DNA of 31,719 nucleotides from a virus, in IMG/VR virus record IMGVR_UViG_3300021197_000734, positions 1-31,719 of that record, one strand, 5' to 3'. Shown piece after piece: positions 8,958-17,159 of the stretch. The notes beneath the pieces are model-generated. The model had not been told where the DNA came from. It saw only the letters and a list, made by a program, of their open reading frames with translations, and ran no database searches. The position numbers and the translations under genes are program-made. Position 1 is the stretch's first letter; each line of letters begins with the position of its first letter.

Positions 8958-11935
8958 TGGCTGAAGAAGGAGTATTTAGTTTAAAACAAAGATATCCCAC
9001 CATGGATATAGAAAGAACTTTTGGTATACCTCAAGATGTTCTTGTAGAAATTTTTGGAGACAATGATATCAAAATACAAGTTCCTGATGTCAATAGTTTT
9101 TTAAATCCAGAAGATGTAGGAACACCGAAATTTGAACAAGACAAACTCTTATTACAACAGTTAATTAACAATATTAGAAGTCAACAAGGCATTACTGAAA
9201 AGCCTATTGAAACTTATACAGATGCTGAATTAGCTGAAATTAAACAACTAAAAGAATTTCAATCCGCAGTAGAACAAGAAAAGGCTTATATACAAGATCC
9301 TTTACGTGAGAAAAACAAAGCATGGAGAGAAAAATTAGAGGCAGATAAAAGAAACTGGGCAACTTTTGCTCCAAAAATTATTGGTGGTAGTGGCAGAGAT
9401 GATTTTAAATTTGGTGTAGATGAAGTATTAAATTATTTTGGAGACAGCTTTATGGGTATACAAAATACTACTATGAGGCTTTATCCAGAGGTAAATAAAC
9501 AAAACGTAACTATTGGAGGGGACCTTTTAAGTCTCTTGCCTTTATATTTTTTAGATAGAAAAAAATTGTTACAAGGTTTCTTAGATCCCAAGAAAAACCC
9601 TGTCGCAGCTGGAGAGGTAGCCGCTTTTGCTGGAGTAGGAGCTTATACTGCAGCTACAGCTTATGATGGCATCAATTCTATTATCAGAGAATTAGAAGGA
9701 CTACCAGATCCTGAGTTGTCTAATGATCCTCGAGTAGAAAATTTAATTCATTCTAGAAACGCTATGATATTTAGTGGTGGAGCAGCAGCATTGGATCCCG
9801 TGTTTAAAATGATGAAAGGTTTAGCTCGCTGGACTTATGGTGTACAAAAAGGCTCTAATGCAGAGTATCTGGCACAATTAGCTATAGAACAAAAAGTACC
9901 TTTTGGTATACAAAATGTTACAGATAGATCTTGGGCTAAATGGTTTGGTAGAGTTGTCGGTGTATTTCCACTGATCGGTACTGATTTAAGAGCTAATAGA
10001 GCTAATATTATGTGGTACAGCGATAAAAGAGTTATGGAAACTCTCAATGAATTAGCACCTATGGCCACAGTCATGGACGCAGGAGCACTTCTAACTGATG
10101 CCGCACAACAAAAATTTAATCAGTGGTCACGTTTAAATACACAACTTTATGATGACTTTTTTACTAGAGCAAAAGCTCTAGATGATAGTATACCTCTTGG
10201 TACTAATAGATTTGGCAATCCTGTAAAACAAGGATATATACCAACATTTAGAGTAAAACAATTAGCTAAAAACTATGTTGATGATTTAGGTAGGGGTAAA
10301 ATTGATTTAGAATATAACGCCAATTCAAATGTGCAACAATTAGGAGGTTTTGAAGATTTAAGTAACTTTGAAAACTTTTTGTTATCCATGAGTAACCTAC
10401 CTGAGTATCTTAATGCAGTGCAATTTAGATCTCTACAAAAACAATTTAATCAGAAATGGGGAGAGTATGCTTCCAAATATGGTGTTAAACAAGTTGATGA
10501 CATAGCTACACAATCAAGACATTTTAAGAAAGCATTAGAGCAAGGGTTTAATGATGTCAACGAGTGGAGAGTTATAACTGGTCAAGGAGGAGAGCCAGAT
10601 CCAGTTATATTAGAACAAATGAATCAAGTAAAAAATTCTTTAATTAGAGCTAATAGAGTATTTGGTTATGGTGCTAATACATATAAATCTCCTATGGCAA
10701 AACAATTTCAAAATGTTGATCAAAATATGTTTGTTCAGGGTGGTTTACCGATGGAAGGTTGGATTTATGATGATCAATTAGCTCGATCAATATTTGATAC
10801 TTTCTACAATAATCCAAGTAGAACCGCACTTGAAGATTTATCTAAGCTTGTTAAAAGAAACAAAGTTGATCCAAATAAAGATCCTATTAATGTGGCCGCA
10901 AGAGCTTATATGTCTCAAATATGGGAAAATTCAAGTGAAGCCATAGCTTATAATAGAAAAACAGGTTCTATTGAATTAGGTAAAGCGGATTTAAGTAGAA
11001 GAGTTGATATTCCTGAAGGTGGAGAATTTGGTATTAGTTTTAATATGAAAGATATTTTTACGATTAATGTGTTTAATCCTGCTAAATTTAGATCTAATTT
11101 AAAATTAGACACACAACAAGGACAAGATTTTATGAACGAATTGTGGGCGCAGACCATGGCGGCAGAGGGTAAGACGCTAGGTAAAAAAGATTCCTCGTAC
11201 GCATTACAAAATCTACAATCTTTATTAAAAATAGCTGAAATTGGCTATGCAACTAAAATCGCAGAGACTTCACAGTTTGTAGCTAGAAGAGCTGGTCTTG
11301 CTGGTTTTTCTGGTATCACAGGTGCTTTTATAGCAACAAGCGCTGGTGTGAGTCCTTTAACAGGTCTAGGTATTGCTTTACTTGCCAAGCATCAAGGTAA
11401 AATTTTATCTAATCCACAGTATTTAGAGTGGATGGTAAAAGGTATAGATGATTCTTTAGAAACAAAAATAAGAAGAGCTAACATGACAAAATTAGCAAGA
11501 GTTTTATTTGATGATCCTGATAATGAAAAAGTACAAGGATTAGACTTTGACGACCCAGAGGCCGTGATGCAATATATGTTTACCAATGAATTTACAAGAT
11601 CATCACAACCAGAAGCTGACGTTGATAAGACCTTTGCACCAAACTTTCCTCAAGACAACCCACCTGATATGGGACCTGTCGAAGCGGGTGGCGTAGAGAA
11701 CTTTCAAAAGACATCAAGTAACAACATGTCCAATGAGCTTATAACCAAACCTAAAACAAATTTTGCAGCAAGTAATGTATCTAATCCTTTCAGACCTGTA
11801 GGTGGTAGTATGTCACCTGCTAAACGTGCAGCTCTGGCTAGTGGTGACTTATATGGAGCCATTGCAACTGCTAAAAAGGGTGGTAGTATAAACAAGCAAG
11901 GCATCATGTACTTTGCAGGAAGGAGGAGACCATAA
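8957..11935 (+). CDS. Very large internal / ejection-type virion protein
   Basis: 992 residues, the longest gene here. It is mainly soluble helical sequence with two stretches that could insert into a membrane: about residues 214-236 ('AGEVAAFAGVGAYTAATAYD') and about 780-814 ('GFSGITGAFIATSAGVSPLT' continuing hydrophobic). The C-terminus is basic and Gly-rich ('KKGGSINKQGIMYFAGRRRP'). No lytic transglycosylase or peptidase motif is visible. By size and order it is the counterpart of giant ejection proteins (T7 gp16 type), which form a trans-envelope conduit; this is inference without detected homology. One-base overlaps link it to both neighbours. Confidence 0.55.
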   Translation: MAEEGVFSLKQRYPTMDIERTFGIPQDVLVEIFGDNDIKIQVPDVNSFLNPEDVGTPKFEQDKLLLQQLINNIRSQQGITEKPIETYTDAELAEIKQLKEFQSAVEQEKAYIQDPLREKNKAWREKLEADKRNWATFAPKIIGGSGRDDFKFGVDEVLNYFGDSFMGIQNTTMRLYPEVNKQNVTIGGDLLSLLPLYFLDRKKLLQGFLDPKKNPVAAGEVAAFAGVGAYTAATAYDGINSIIRELEGLPDPELSNDPRVENLIHSRNAMIFSGGAAALDPVFKMMKGLARWTYGVQKGSNAEYLAQLAIEQKVPFGIQNVTDRSWAKWFGRVVGVFPLIGTDLRANRANIMWYSDKRVMETLNELAPMATVMDAGALLTDAAQQKFNQWSRLNTQLYDDFFTRAKALDDSIPLGTNRFGNPVKQGYIPTFRVKQLAKNYVDDLGRGKIDLEYNANSNVQQLGGFEDLSNFENFLLSMSNLPEYLNAVQFRSLQKQFNQKWGEYASKYGVKQVDDIATQSRHFKKALEQGFNDVNEWRVITGQGGEPDPVILEQMNQVKNSLIRANRVFGYGANTYKSPMAKQFQNVDQNMFVQGGLPMEGWIYDDQLARSIFDTFYNNPSRTALEDLSKLVKRNKVDPNKDPINVAARAYMSQIWENSSEAIAYNRKTGSIELGKADLSRRVDIPEGGEFGISFNMKDIFTINVFNPAKFRSNLKLDTQQGQDFMNELWAQTMAAEGKTLGKKDSSYALQNLQSLLKIAEIGYATKIAETSQFVARRAGLAGFSGITGAFIATSAGVSPLTGLGIALLAKHQGKILSNPQYLEWMVKGIDDSLETKIRRANMTKLARVLFDDPDNEKVQGLDFDDPEAVMQYMFTNEFTRSSQPEADVDKTFAPNFPQDNPPDMGPVEAGGVENFQKTSSNNMSNELITKPKTNFAASNVSNPFRPVGGSMSPAKRAALASGDLYGAIATAKKGGSINKQGIMYFAGRRRP

Positions 11936-13869
11936 TGGCATTTTTTGGAGGAATAAACACTAATACGAAGGGATCATCATCATCTAAATCTCTAGGATCT
12001 CCAGGACAACGTAATAAAAAAACTTCAAGTAATAAAAAGATAAGTGGAGGCGGAGGAAGTAGTAAAAAATCAAGTTCTTCTAAATTAAATAAAGAACAAA
12101 AAAATATTTTAAAAGATTTAGACAAGGCACAAAAGAATTTAGATAAAAAAGAATCAAAAACGAGCACTACCACAGGCACTACCACAGGCACTACACTACC
12201 TGGATCATCAACTACAAATACTAAAGATTTTCTTGATGATTTAAAAGATGCGTATAAAGCAGGATTATTTACGGGTGGTACAAAGGCCAAAGCTCTTATG
12301 TCTAAATATGGCTTAACTGGAGATCAAATTAGAGATTTAAGAGTTGGTATAGATCAAGGACTTGGAACTGTGATATCTTCCTCTGATCAAAGTAAAATTG
12401 GTAGCAATGTTTTAAAAGACCTTGTAGGAGACTTACGTCAAGAGGGTATTCTTACAACAGCATCACGAAGTCCAGAATTTTTACAACAAAGAGCAGGTGA
12501 AATATACGAACCAGGCATGAAAAAAAGCAATATGTTTTTACCTTATGAAGATCCACAAAATATTTTTGAGACAGGTGCAAACTTATCCACTCAATTCAAT
12601 CCATTTTTAAACATAACTTCTGGAATTTTTGGTAGCAGTGCTGGCCAGCGAGGTGATTATTATGGTAGAAACGTGCTAGGCCTTGAAGGGGAAGAGCTTG
12701 ATAACTTTGCAGCTTCTGTGGCTAATGATCGTGATTTTTACAATCAAATGATGAAAACACCTGAAATGCAGAACTATGAATTAAACGAGTTTAGAGCCGA
12801 GGCTAATAGAAATATGAGAGCTAGCAAAGGAGATCCTGATCCGATATCAGGTAGTCAAGGCGGTGAAGGAGGAGAAGGCGGTGAAGGTGATGGAAGCACG
12901 GACCCCGGATCAGGGACAGTTCCTTATACACCAGCTCCACAAAACTACTACACATTCTTTGATCCTACTTTAGGTAAATACAGGTCAGGCACATACGATG
13001 AGTATCTACAATACGTAACTGCTAAAGACGGTGGTATCATACAATTAGAGAATGGTGGAATGACACCTAACGCACCAGGTGGAGCTTTACCACAAGGACG
13101 TAAAACACAATTAGAAGATTTATTTGAAGCAAGAAGAGAAATACAAAATTTAAATACTCCTACAGATAGTGAAACAGAAGGTTCAAGAATGATTATAGAA
13201 GAGATAGATGATAAAGCTAAAGAATTATCGGATAAATCTAAAGAAGGTATTATGATGGCTATGATGGATCAACCTGCTAAAAATTTACTTGCGGCTAATA
13301 ATCCTGATATGGGTCCAGCCTTACGAGAAGATCTTAGTTTAATGGGTAAGATTAAAGATTCAGGTATGTCATTGTTAATGGAAGCATTAAGAAAATCAGA
13401 TATATCTACAGGATCTGCGAATCAATTTATAGAAGAAGCATTAAACAACTTTGTAGCGGCTGGTATCATACCCCCTAATACAAGCTATGATCAACTTACA
13501 GACCCTTTCAAAGATTTAGTAACCAGTGAAGCTAGGAAGATAGCTGAAGCAGAGAACATGAGAGCACAAGAAATAGGTTTTGAAGATCCTCAAGGCAGAG
13601 GAAATTTTTATTTAGAGAAACCTGTTTATAAAATGATAGAAGGTATGCCAGAAGATTTACAACAAATGAAACCATTTATGCAAGGCCCAACACAAAATTA
13701 TACTGACAGACCTCTAACTGGTATCAACACACCTGATATTAGAATGTTAGAAGCAGCAAACGGTGGTATTATTGGTTTGAAAGAGGGTGGCATGAATGAT
13801 ATGATGCAGGCCGATAGTTTAATGTTCAATGATCCTTCTGATGAAGGACAATGGGAGTATAATGTTTAA
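11935..13869 (+). CDS. Gly-rich structural virion protein with GGII-x-L-xx-GG motifs
   Basis: 644 residues with a strong ribosome site (GGAGGAG, about 11920-11930). The first 75 residues are a Ser/Lys/Gly-rich disordered arm, then a Thr-rich linker. An Ala/Leu helix region and a 'GGEGGEGGEGD' linker near residue 308 follow. Two copies of a short motif occur: 'DGGIIQLENGGM' near residue 365 and 'NGGIIGLKEGGM' near residue 609. The same kind of motif is in the 377-residue protein encoded from 4162. The end '..DPSDEGQWEYNV' is acidic. It is probably the last internal or minor virion protein of the late operon. It has no enzyme motif. Confidence 0.55.
   Translation: MAFFGGINTNTKGSSSSKSLGSPGQRNKKTSSNKKISGGGGSSKKSSSSKLNKEQKNILKDLDKAQKNLDKKESKTSTTTGTTTGTTLPGSSTTNTKDFLDDLKDAYKAGLFTGGTKAKALMSKYGLTGDQIRDLRVGIDQGLGTVISSSDQSKIGSNVLKDLVGDLRQEGILTTASRSPEFLQQRAGEIYEPGMKKSNMFLPYEDPQNIFETGANLSTQFNPFLNITSGIFGSSAGQRGDYYGRNVLGLEGEELDNFAASVANDRDFYNQMMKTPEMQNYELNEFRAEANRNMRASKGDPDPISGSQGGEGGEGGEGDGSTDPGSGTVPYTPAPQNYYTFFDPTLGKYRSGTYDEYLQYVTAKDGGIIQLENGGMTPNAPGGALPQGRKTQLEDLFEARREIQNLNTPTDSETEGSRMIIEEIDDKAKELSDKSKEGIMMAMMDQPAKNLLAANNPDMGPALREDLSLMGKIKDSGMSLLMEALRKSDISTGSANQFIEEALNNFVAAGIIPPNTSYDQLTDPFKDLVTSEARKIAEAENMRAQEIGFEDPQGRGNFYLEKPVYKMIEGMPEDLQQMKPFMQGPTQNYTDRPLTGINTPDIRMLEAANGGIIGLKEGGMNDMMQADSLMFNDPSDEGQWEYNV
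12166..12195 (+). repeat. Short tandem repeat encoding Thr-Gly linker
   Basis: Two exact copies of the 12-mer ACTACCACAGGC (12166-12177 and 12178-12189) followed by a partial copy. They encode a Thr-Thr-Gly-Thr linker between the Lys/Ser-rich arm and the first folded part of the 644-residue virion protein. Such a slippage-prone repeat may vary in copy number between relatives. Confidence 0.75.
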
Positions 13870-14089
13870 TTTTAACACAAAGGATATGTTATGGTTAGCA
13901 GGGCTAGTTCTTAGCTTTGGTGTTACTTGGGGTATGTGGAGTGAAAGATTAAATGCTGTAGAACAAAAAGCCAATAGTGTTGCAGAAATGCAACAGGACA
14001 TTGCTGTTATTAAAGTACAATTACAATCCATGGACGACAAAATGGCCTGGATGGAAGAATTTTTAATTAAGAATTATAAGGAGTTTTAG
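13862..14089 (+). CDS. Membrane-anchored coiled-coil protein (holin- or spanin-like)
   Basis: 75 residues. The ATG at 13862 is preferred over an upstream in-frame ATG at 13829 because GGGAG lies just 5' of it and it overlaps the preceding stop by eight bases. Residues 9-26 ('MLWLAGLVLSFGVTWGMW') form one transmembrane helix. The rest is a charged heptad-like coiled coil ('QQDIAVIKVQLQSMDDKMAW'). The gene sits two bases before the lysozyme. Topology and position suggest a holin partner or an inner-membrane spanin/Rz-like protein. Which one cannot be settled from sequence, and no known holin family is recognised. Confidence 0.65.
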   Translation: MFNFNTKDMLWLAGLVLSFGVTWGMWSERLNAVEQKANSVAEMQQDIAVIKVQLQSMDDKMAWMEEFLIKNYKEF

Positions 14090-14091
14090 AG

Positions 14092-14529
14092 ATGGATATG
14101 GAAAGACTTTTGGCGTCTGTACGTCATAATGAAGGTTACCGCAACAAGGTTTATTTGGACACACTAGGCAAGAGAACTGTGGGTATAGGCCACCTCTGTG
14201 TTGAAGATTTTTGGGAAGATGATAAAGAATACGAAGAATCATTCTTGATGGAGACACTAGAAAAAGATTTAGAAAACGCTATATCAGGTGCAGAAGAACT
14301 ATTAGGTGAATATACAGTTCATGATCAATGTAAGGAATTATTAGTAGAGATGGTTTTTCAGCTAGGAAAAACAGGTGTTAGTAAGTTTCGCAATATGTGG
14401 GCAGCTTTAAAAGATAAAACACCACCAGATTACAAGACAGCGGCACTAGAAATGCTTGATTCGAAGTGGGCAAAACAGACCCCGAACCGGGCAAAACGCA
14501 TGTCAGATACAATGGCTAGTTTAGGATAG
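14092..14529 (+). CDS. T4-type lysozyme / endolysin (GH24)
   Basis: 145 residues. It contains the catalytic triad of the T4 lysozyme family with identical spacing: Glu14 in 'RHNEGYRNKVY', Asp23 in 'YLDTLGKRT' and Thr29 in 'RTVGIGHL'. T4 has Glu11, Asp20 and Thr26. The C-terminal 'NRAKRMSDTMASL' matches the conserved 'NRAxRxxxxxxT' helix of the family. The enzyme cleaves the beta-1,4 bond between MurNAc and GlcNAc of host peptidoglycan to release virions. It lacks a signal peptide or SAR anchor, so it needs a holin; a membrane protein is encoded immediately upstream. ATG 14092 follows 'AAGGAG'. Confidence 0.92.
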   Translation: MDMERLLASVRHNEGYRNKVYLDTLGKRTVGIGHLCVEDFWEDDKEYEESFLMETLEKDLENAISGAEELLGEYTVHDQCKELLVEMVFQLGKTGVSKFRNMWAALKDKTPPDYKTAALEMLDSKWAKQTPNRAKRMSDTMASLG

Positions 14530-14538
14530 GAGGACGTT

Positions 14539-14574
14539 ATGTGTGAATGTTGTGACGGCGGATGTGGTAGGTAG
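14539..14574 (+). CDS. Cys-rich 11-residue micropeptide
   Basis: An ATG at 14539 with a strong ribosome site (AGGAGG at 14528-14533) opens the reading frame MCECCDGGCGR and ends at TAG 14572-14574. The last base of the stop is the first base of the next gene's GTG start. Four of the 11 residues are Cys, in a CxCC-x4-C pattern that could bind a metal or form disulfides. The frame may be a true micropeptide. It may instead be a leader that brings ribosomes to the GTG of the exported protein downstream. Nothing comparable is recognised with confidence. Confidence 0.5.
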   Translation: MCECCDGGCGR

Positions 14575-15116
14575 TGAAACTACTTCTAACAATTCTTTTT
14601 TTCTTTACATTAGTAGCCACAATAACTGATGTAAAAGCTGAGACGAACACCGTGTCGAGCACGGTTGTAACAAATTCTACCCCACCTACCGCAAATGCAC
14701 CTGTCATAGCAAACTCAAATAATGATATATGTAAAGTTGGCGTTGGCGGAAGTGTGCAAAATAATGTGCTGGGTGTAGCCACAGGAATTTTAGTCGATGA
14801 CGAGCTGTGCCAGCTTCTCAAGCTATCCCGCAGTCAGTATGCCTACGGCATGAAAGTGTCGGCTGTTGCACTCCTTTGTCAAGACCCTCGTGTCTGGACA
14901 AGTATGATGGATGCGGGGACCCCGTGCCCTGTTAAAGGTTTGATAGGTGCTGAGGCAGCTACATATTGGGAAGAAAATCCTGGTGAGATTCCAGACGGTA
15001 GTAGATACAAACCTGAATATCTACAAGCAAAAGTAGAAGAAGAAAAACCAGAAGGAGATTTTGATGATATTAAGAATTTTGGTCTTATGGCTCTTTCTTT
15101 ATTGCTCCTATTCTAA
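14574..15116 (+). CDS. Sec-exported protein with C-terminal hydrophobic tail
   Basis: 180 residues starting at GTG, which overlaps the micropeptide stop. Residues 1-22 ('MKLLLTILFFFTLVATITDV' then KA) form a clear signal peptide with cleavage VKA|E. The mature part holds four Cys ('NDICKV', 'DELCQLL', 'LLCQDP', 'GTPCPVKG'), consistent with periplasmic disulfides. The core 'MKVSAVALLCQDPRVWTSMM' resembles proteins encoded beside lysis genes in other marine phages, whose function I do not know. The last 15 residues ('FGLMALSLLLLF') are hydrophobic and could anchor the protein. Its 3' end overlaps the next gene by 53 bases. An envelope or lysis role is inferred. Confidence 0.65.
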   Translation: MKLLLTILFFFTLVATITDVKAETNTVSSTVVTNSTPPTANAPVIANSNNDICKVGVGGSVQNNVLGVATGILVDDELCQLLKLSRSQYAYGMKVSAVALLCQDPRVWTSMMDAGTPCPVKGLIGAEAATYWEENPGEIPDGSRYKPEYLQAKVEEEKPEGDFDDIKNFGLMALSLLLLF

Positions 15117-16665
15117 AGCAGACTGTTTACCTGACGTAGAAGGTCTTTGTACTCCCGGAGTTACAATCACAGAAGATACACAAGTTGACATTACTGAAGA
15201 AGACAAAGGCACTGAAATAATTACAACTACCACAACGACTGTTACTACTAACACTACCACAATTACCAACGAAGACTCAGGAGACATTTTAGATGGCACC
15301 AATGGTTATGTAAATTCTTCAAAAGAGGGTGATATGGATATTGATTGGGGTGGTCAAGGAGGTGCAAGTATGCCAACAGGTAATGCTTGTTATGGATTAG
15401 GTTCAGATAAATGTGCACAGATTACAGGCAGTGGTAATTCCACATCTACTATGGGAGTTGATGGTATGGGTACAACCTTTATTAATACGATTGACATATC
15501 TGATTTAAATATACAAAAAGGTGGAGAAGTCAAATATACAATTGAAGTAGATAAACAAGATGCTCAAGATAGAATATACATGCACATTACAGGACTTAAT
15601 GGAACTAGCCAGGTCTTTTCAGGCACTGACATCTTGTCTGAATCTGGAGTATCAACCGGATACCAGTCTTATAATGGGTCTTTCGATTTTGCTGGTGTAT
15701 TAAATAAAGTCGTAATTGAAGTAGGCGGAAGAGATATTAATCTTGCTGTAGGTCCTTTGTTTGATGACGTTAGTGTCAATGTTTTTTACAACGTAATTAA
15801 TACTATTATTACACAACAAATTACTACCTTAGAAGAAATATATTATTTAGATCTATTTGATCCTACTGAACTAGATTTTGTAGAAGAGGTGTTTGAATAT
15901 AATGATATTAGTTTTGATGAAGGTGATATTGATTTTACACCTATTGAACCTGAAACTGAAGAGGTAAGTTTTGAGTCTGTTGAATTAGAATTAGAACTAG
16001 AAATGAATTTTGATATGGAGTTTGCACCTCCAGCACCAATGGAGATGTTGCCTCCACCTGAAATGGAAATGGAGATACCTGTAAACGTAGAAACTGTTGA
16101 AGCTGAGATACAAATGGAACTAGAAGAGTTACCTGAGCCTGAGATGATGGCCTCTGTAGAAGATATGCCAGAACCAGAGATCACGGCTCCCGAACCAGAG
16201 CCTGAAGAAACTGCACCACAAATGGAAGATGTAAAAGAAGAACCTGAGATGGTAGAACCAGAACCTGAAGAAGAGACTACCGAAGAATCTCAAGAAGAAC
16301 CACAGGAAGCAGAACAAAAAGAACCGCAACCAGAAGAAAAAGAAAAAGATCCAGAAGAAAAGCCAAAAGAAGAGAAATCATCTAAGCCAAAGGTATCAAA
16401 GAAAGAGAAAGCTGCCACCAAAATCGTCAAGAAAATTGATGATAAAGCAAGATATGATGACGCTGCTCAAATGAAAACATTGATAGTTATGCAAATACTT
16501 GGTAATACAAAATCATTCTTTGACTCACAAGCTACAATAGTAGATACTAATGTGACCGAATATTTAAACAAGACAATAGATGATCAATATGGTATTCTAT
16601 TTAATATGGCTCAACAACAAACAATAGATGATATGGTGAACGCACAGTGGCAGAAGTCTCGATAG
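15064..16665 (+). CDS. Exported protein with long Glu/Pro-rich region
   Basis: 533 residues. ATG 15064 is chosen because AGGAG (15053-15057) lies six bases upstream; a TTG three bases earlier is too close. Residues 1-19 ('MILRILVLWLFLYCSYSKA') form a signal peptide. A Thr-rich acidic segment (residues about 30-75) leads to a beta-rich domain (about 85-260). A low-complexity Glu/Pro/Met stretch of about 140 residues follows (about 296-438), then a Lys-rich patch and a helical C-terminus ('AQMKTLIVMQILGNTKSFFD'). Pro/Glu rods can span the periplasm. Its position next to lysozyme suggests an envelope or lysis role, but no family is named. It overlaps the upstream gene by 53 bases. Confidence 0.65.
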   Translation: MILRILVLWLFLYCSYSKADCLPDVEGLCTPGVTITEDTQVDITEEDKGTEIITTTTTTVTTNTTTITNEDSGDILDGTNGYVNSSKEGDMDIDWGGQGGASMPTGNACYGLGSDKCAQITGSGNSTSTMGVDGMGTTFINTIDISDLNIQKGGEVKYTIEVDKQDAQDRIYMHITGLNGTSQVFSGTDILSESGVSTGYQSYNGSFDFAGVLNKVVIEVGGRDINLAVGPLFDDVSVNVFYNVINTIITQQITTLEEIYYLDLFDPTELDFVEEVFEYNDISFDEGDIDFTPIEPETEEVSFESVELELELEMNFDMEFAPPAPMEMLPPPEMEMEIPVNVETVEAEIQMELEELPEPEMMASVEDMPEPEITAPEPEPEETAPQMEDVKEEPEMVEPEPEEETTEESQEEPQEAEQKEPQPEEKEKDPEEKPKEEKSSKPKVSKKEKAATKIVKKIDDKARYDDAAQMKTLIVMQILGNTKSFFDSQATIVDTNVTEYLNKTIDDQYGILFNMAQQQTIDDMVNAQWQKSR

Positions 16666-17159
16666 GCGGAATCTCCTTTAAGGGAGGAAGGATGATGGCA
16701 ATTATCCTTGCACTTAGTAGTGCCGTGGGTGCTTTATATGGCGGATTTGAGATGTATAAACGCTTTCAAGATATGTCTGCAGCTATTGAGGCTTATCAGG
16801 AGCCTGACCTCAGCGGATTTGATAAGAAGATTGCACTTGTGGAAAGTGAAACTCAAGCACAAGTAGAACTTGTATCACAACAATTAGACGCTTTAAAAAG
16901 TGAATTAGAAATTATATTAGGTGAAATAGATTTAATAAGTCAAGTTAGTCGTGAACTTAAAGATGATCTAAAAACTGATTTACGCTCTGTCGAAGGGGAC
17001 GTTCGTCACATTACTGAAATAGTGAATGACGTGGAAGATAGACAGAAAGAAGATTCTAGAGAACTGATAGATGAAATGAAGTTGTTAGAAGAAAGTCTTG
17101 ATCTAAAAATAGATAAAGCTTTAAACAATCCTCTATCAGGTATGAGTGCCAAAAACTAA
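16647..17159 (+). CDS. Membrane-anchored long coiled-coil protein
   Basis: 170 residues from a GTG at 16647 that overlaps the preceding stop by 19 bases. The opening 'MAEVSIGGISFKGGRMMAII' fits the conserved N-terminus of related marine-phage proteins as I remember them. An ATG at 16692 or 16695 behind a very strong AGGGAGGA is a competing start that would cut this short. One transmembrane helix spans about residues 16-33 ('MMAIILALSSAVGALYGG'). The rest is a long charged coiled coil ('LVSQQLDALKSELEIILGEI'). The arrangement repeats that of the protein encoded at 13862. Holin, spanin or exclusion roles are possible. Its 3' end overlaps the convergent minus-strand gene by 24 bases. Confidence 0.65.
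   Translation: MAEVSIGGISFKGGRMMAIILALSSAVGALYGGFEMYKRFQDMSAAIEAYQEPDLSGFDKKIALVESETQAQVELVSQQLDALKSELEIILGEIDLISQVSRELKDDLKTDLRSVEGDVRHITEIVNDVEDRQKEDSRELIDEMKLLEESLDLKIDKALNNPLSGMSAKN

Noticed and set aside
11904-12290. Long minus-strand open frame (128 codons) opposite the start of the 644-residue virion gene
   Set aside because: It is antisense to a well-supported gene with a strong ribosome site. Its Val/Pro/Phe/Leu composition is simply the reverse of Ser/Lys/Gly codons.
13829-13861. Upstream ATG extending the 75-residue membrane protein by 11 residues
   Set aside because: No ribosome site; the ATG at 13862 has GGGAG immediately upstream and gives a compact overlap with the previous stop.
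15061-15063. TTG as start of the Glu/Pro-rich exported protein
   Set aside because: It is only three bases from AGGAG, while the next codon, ATG 15064, has ideal spacing.
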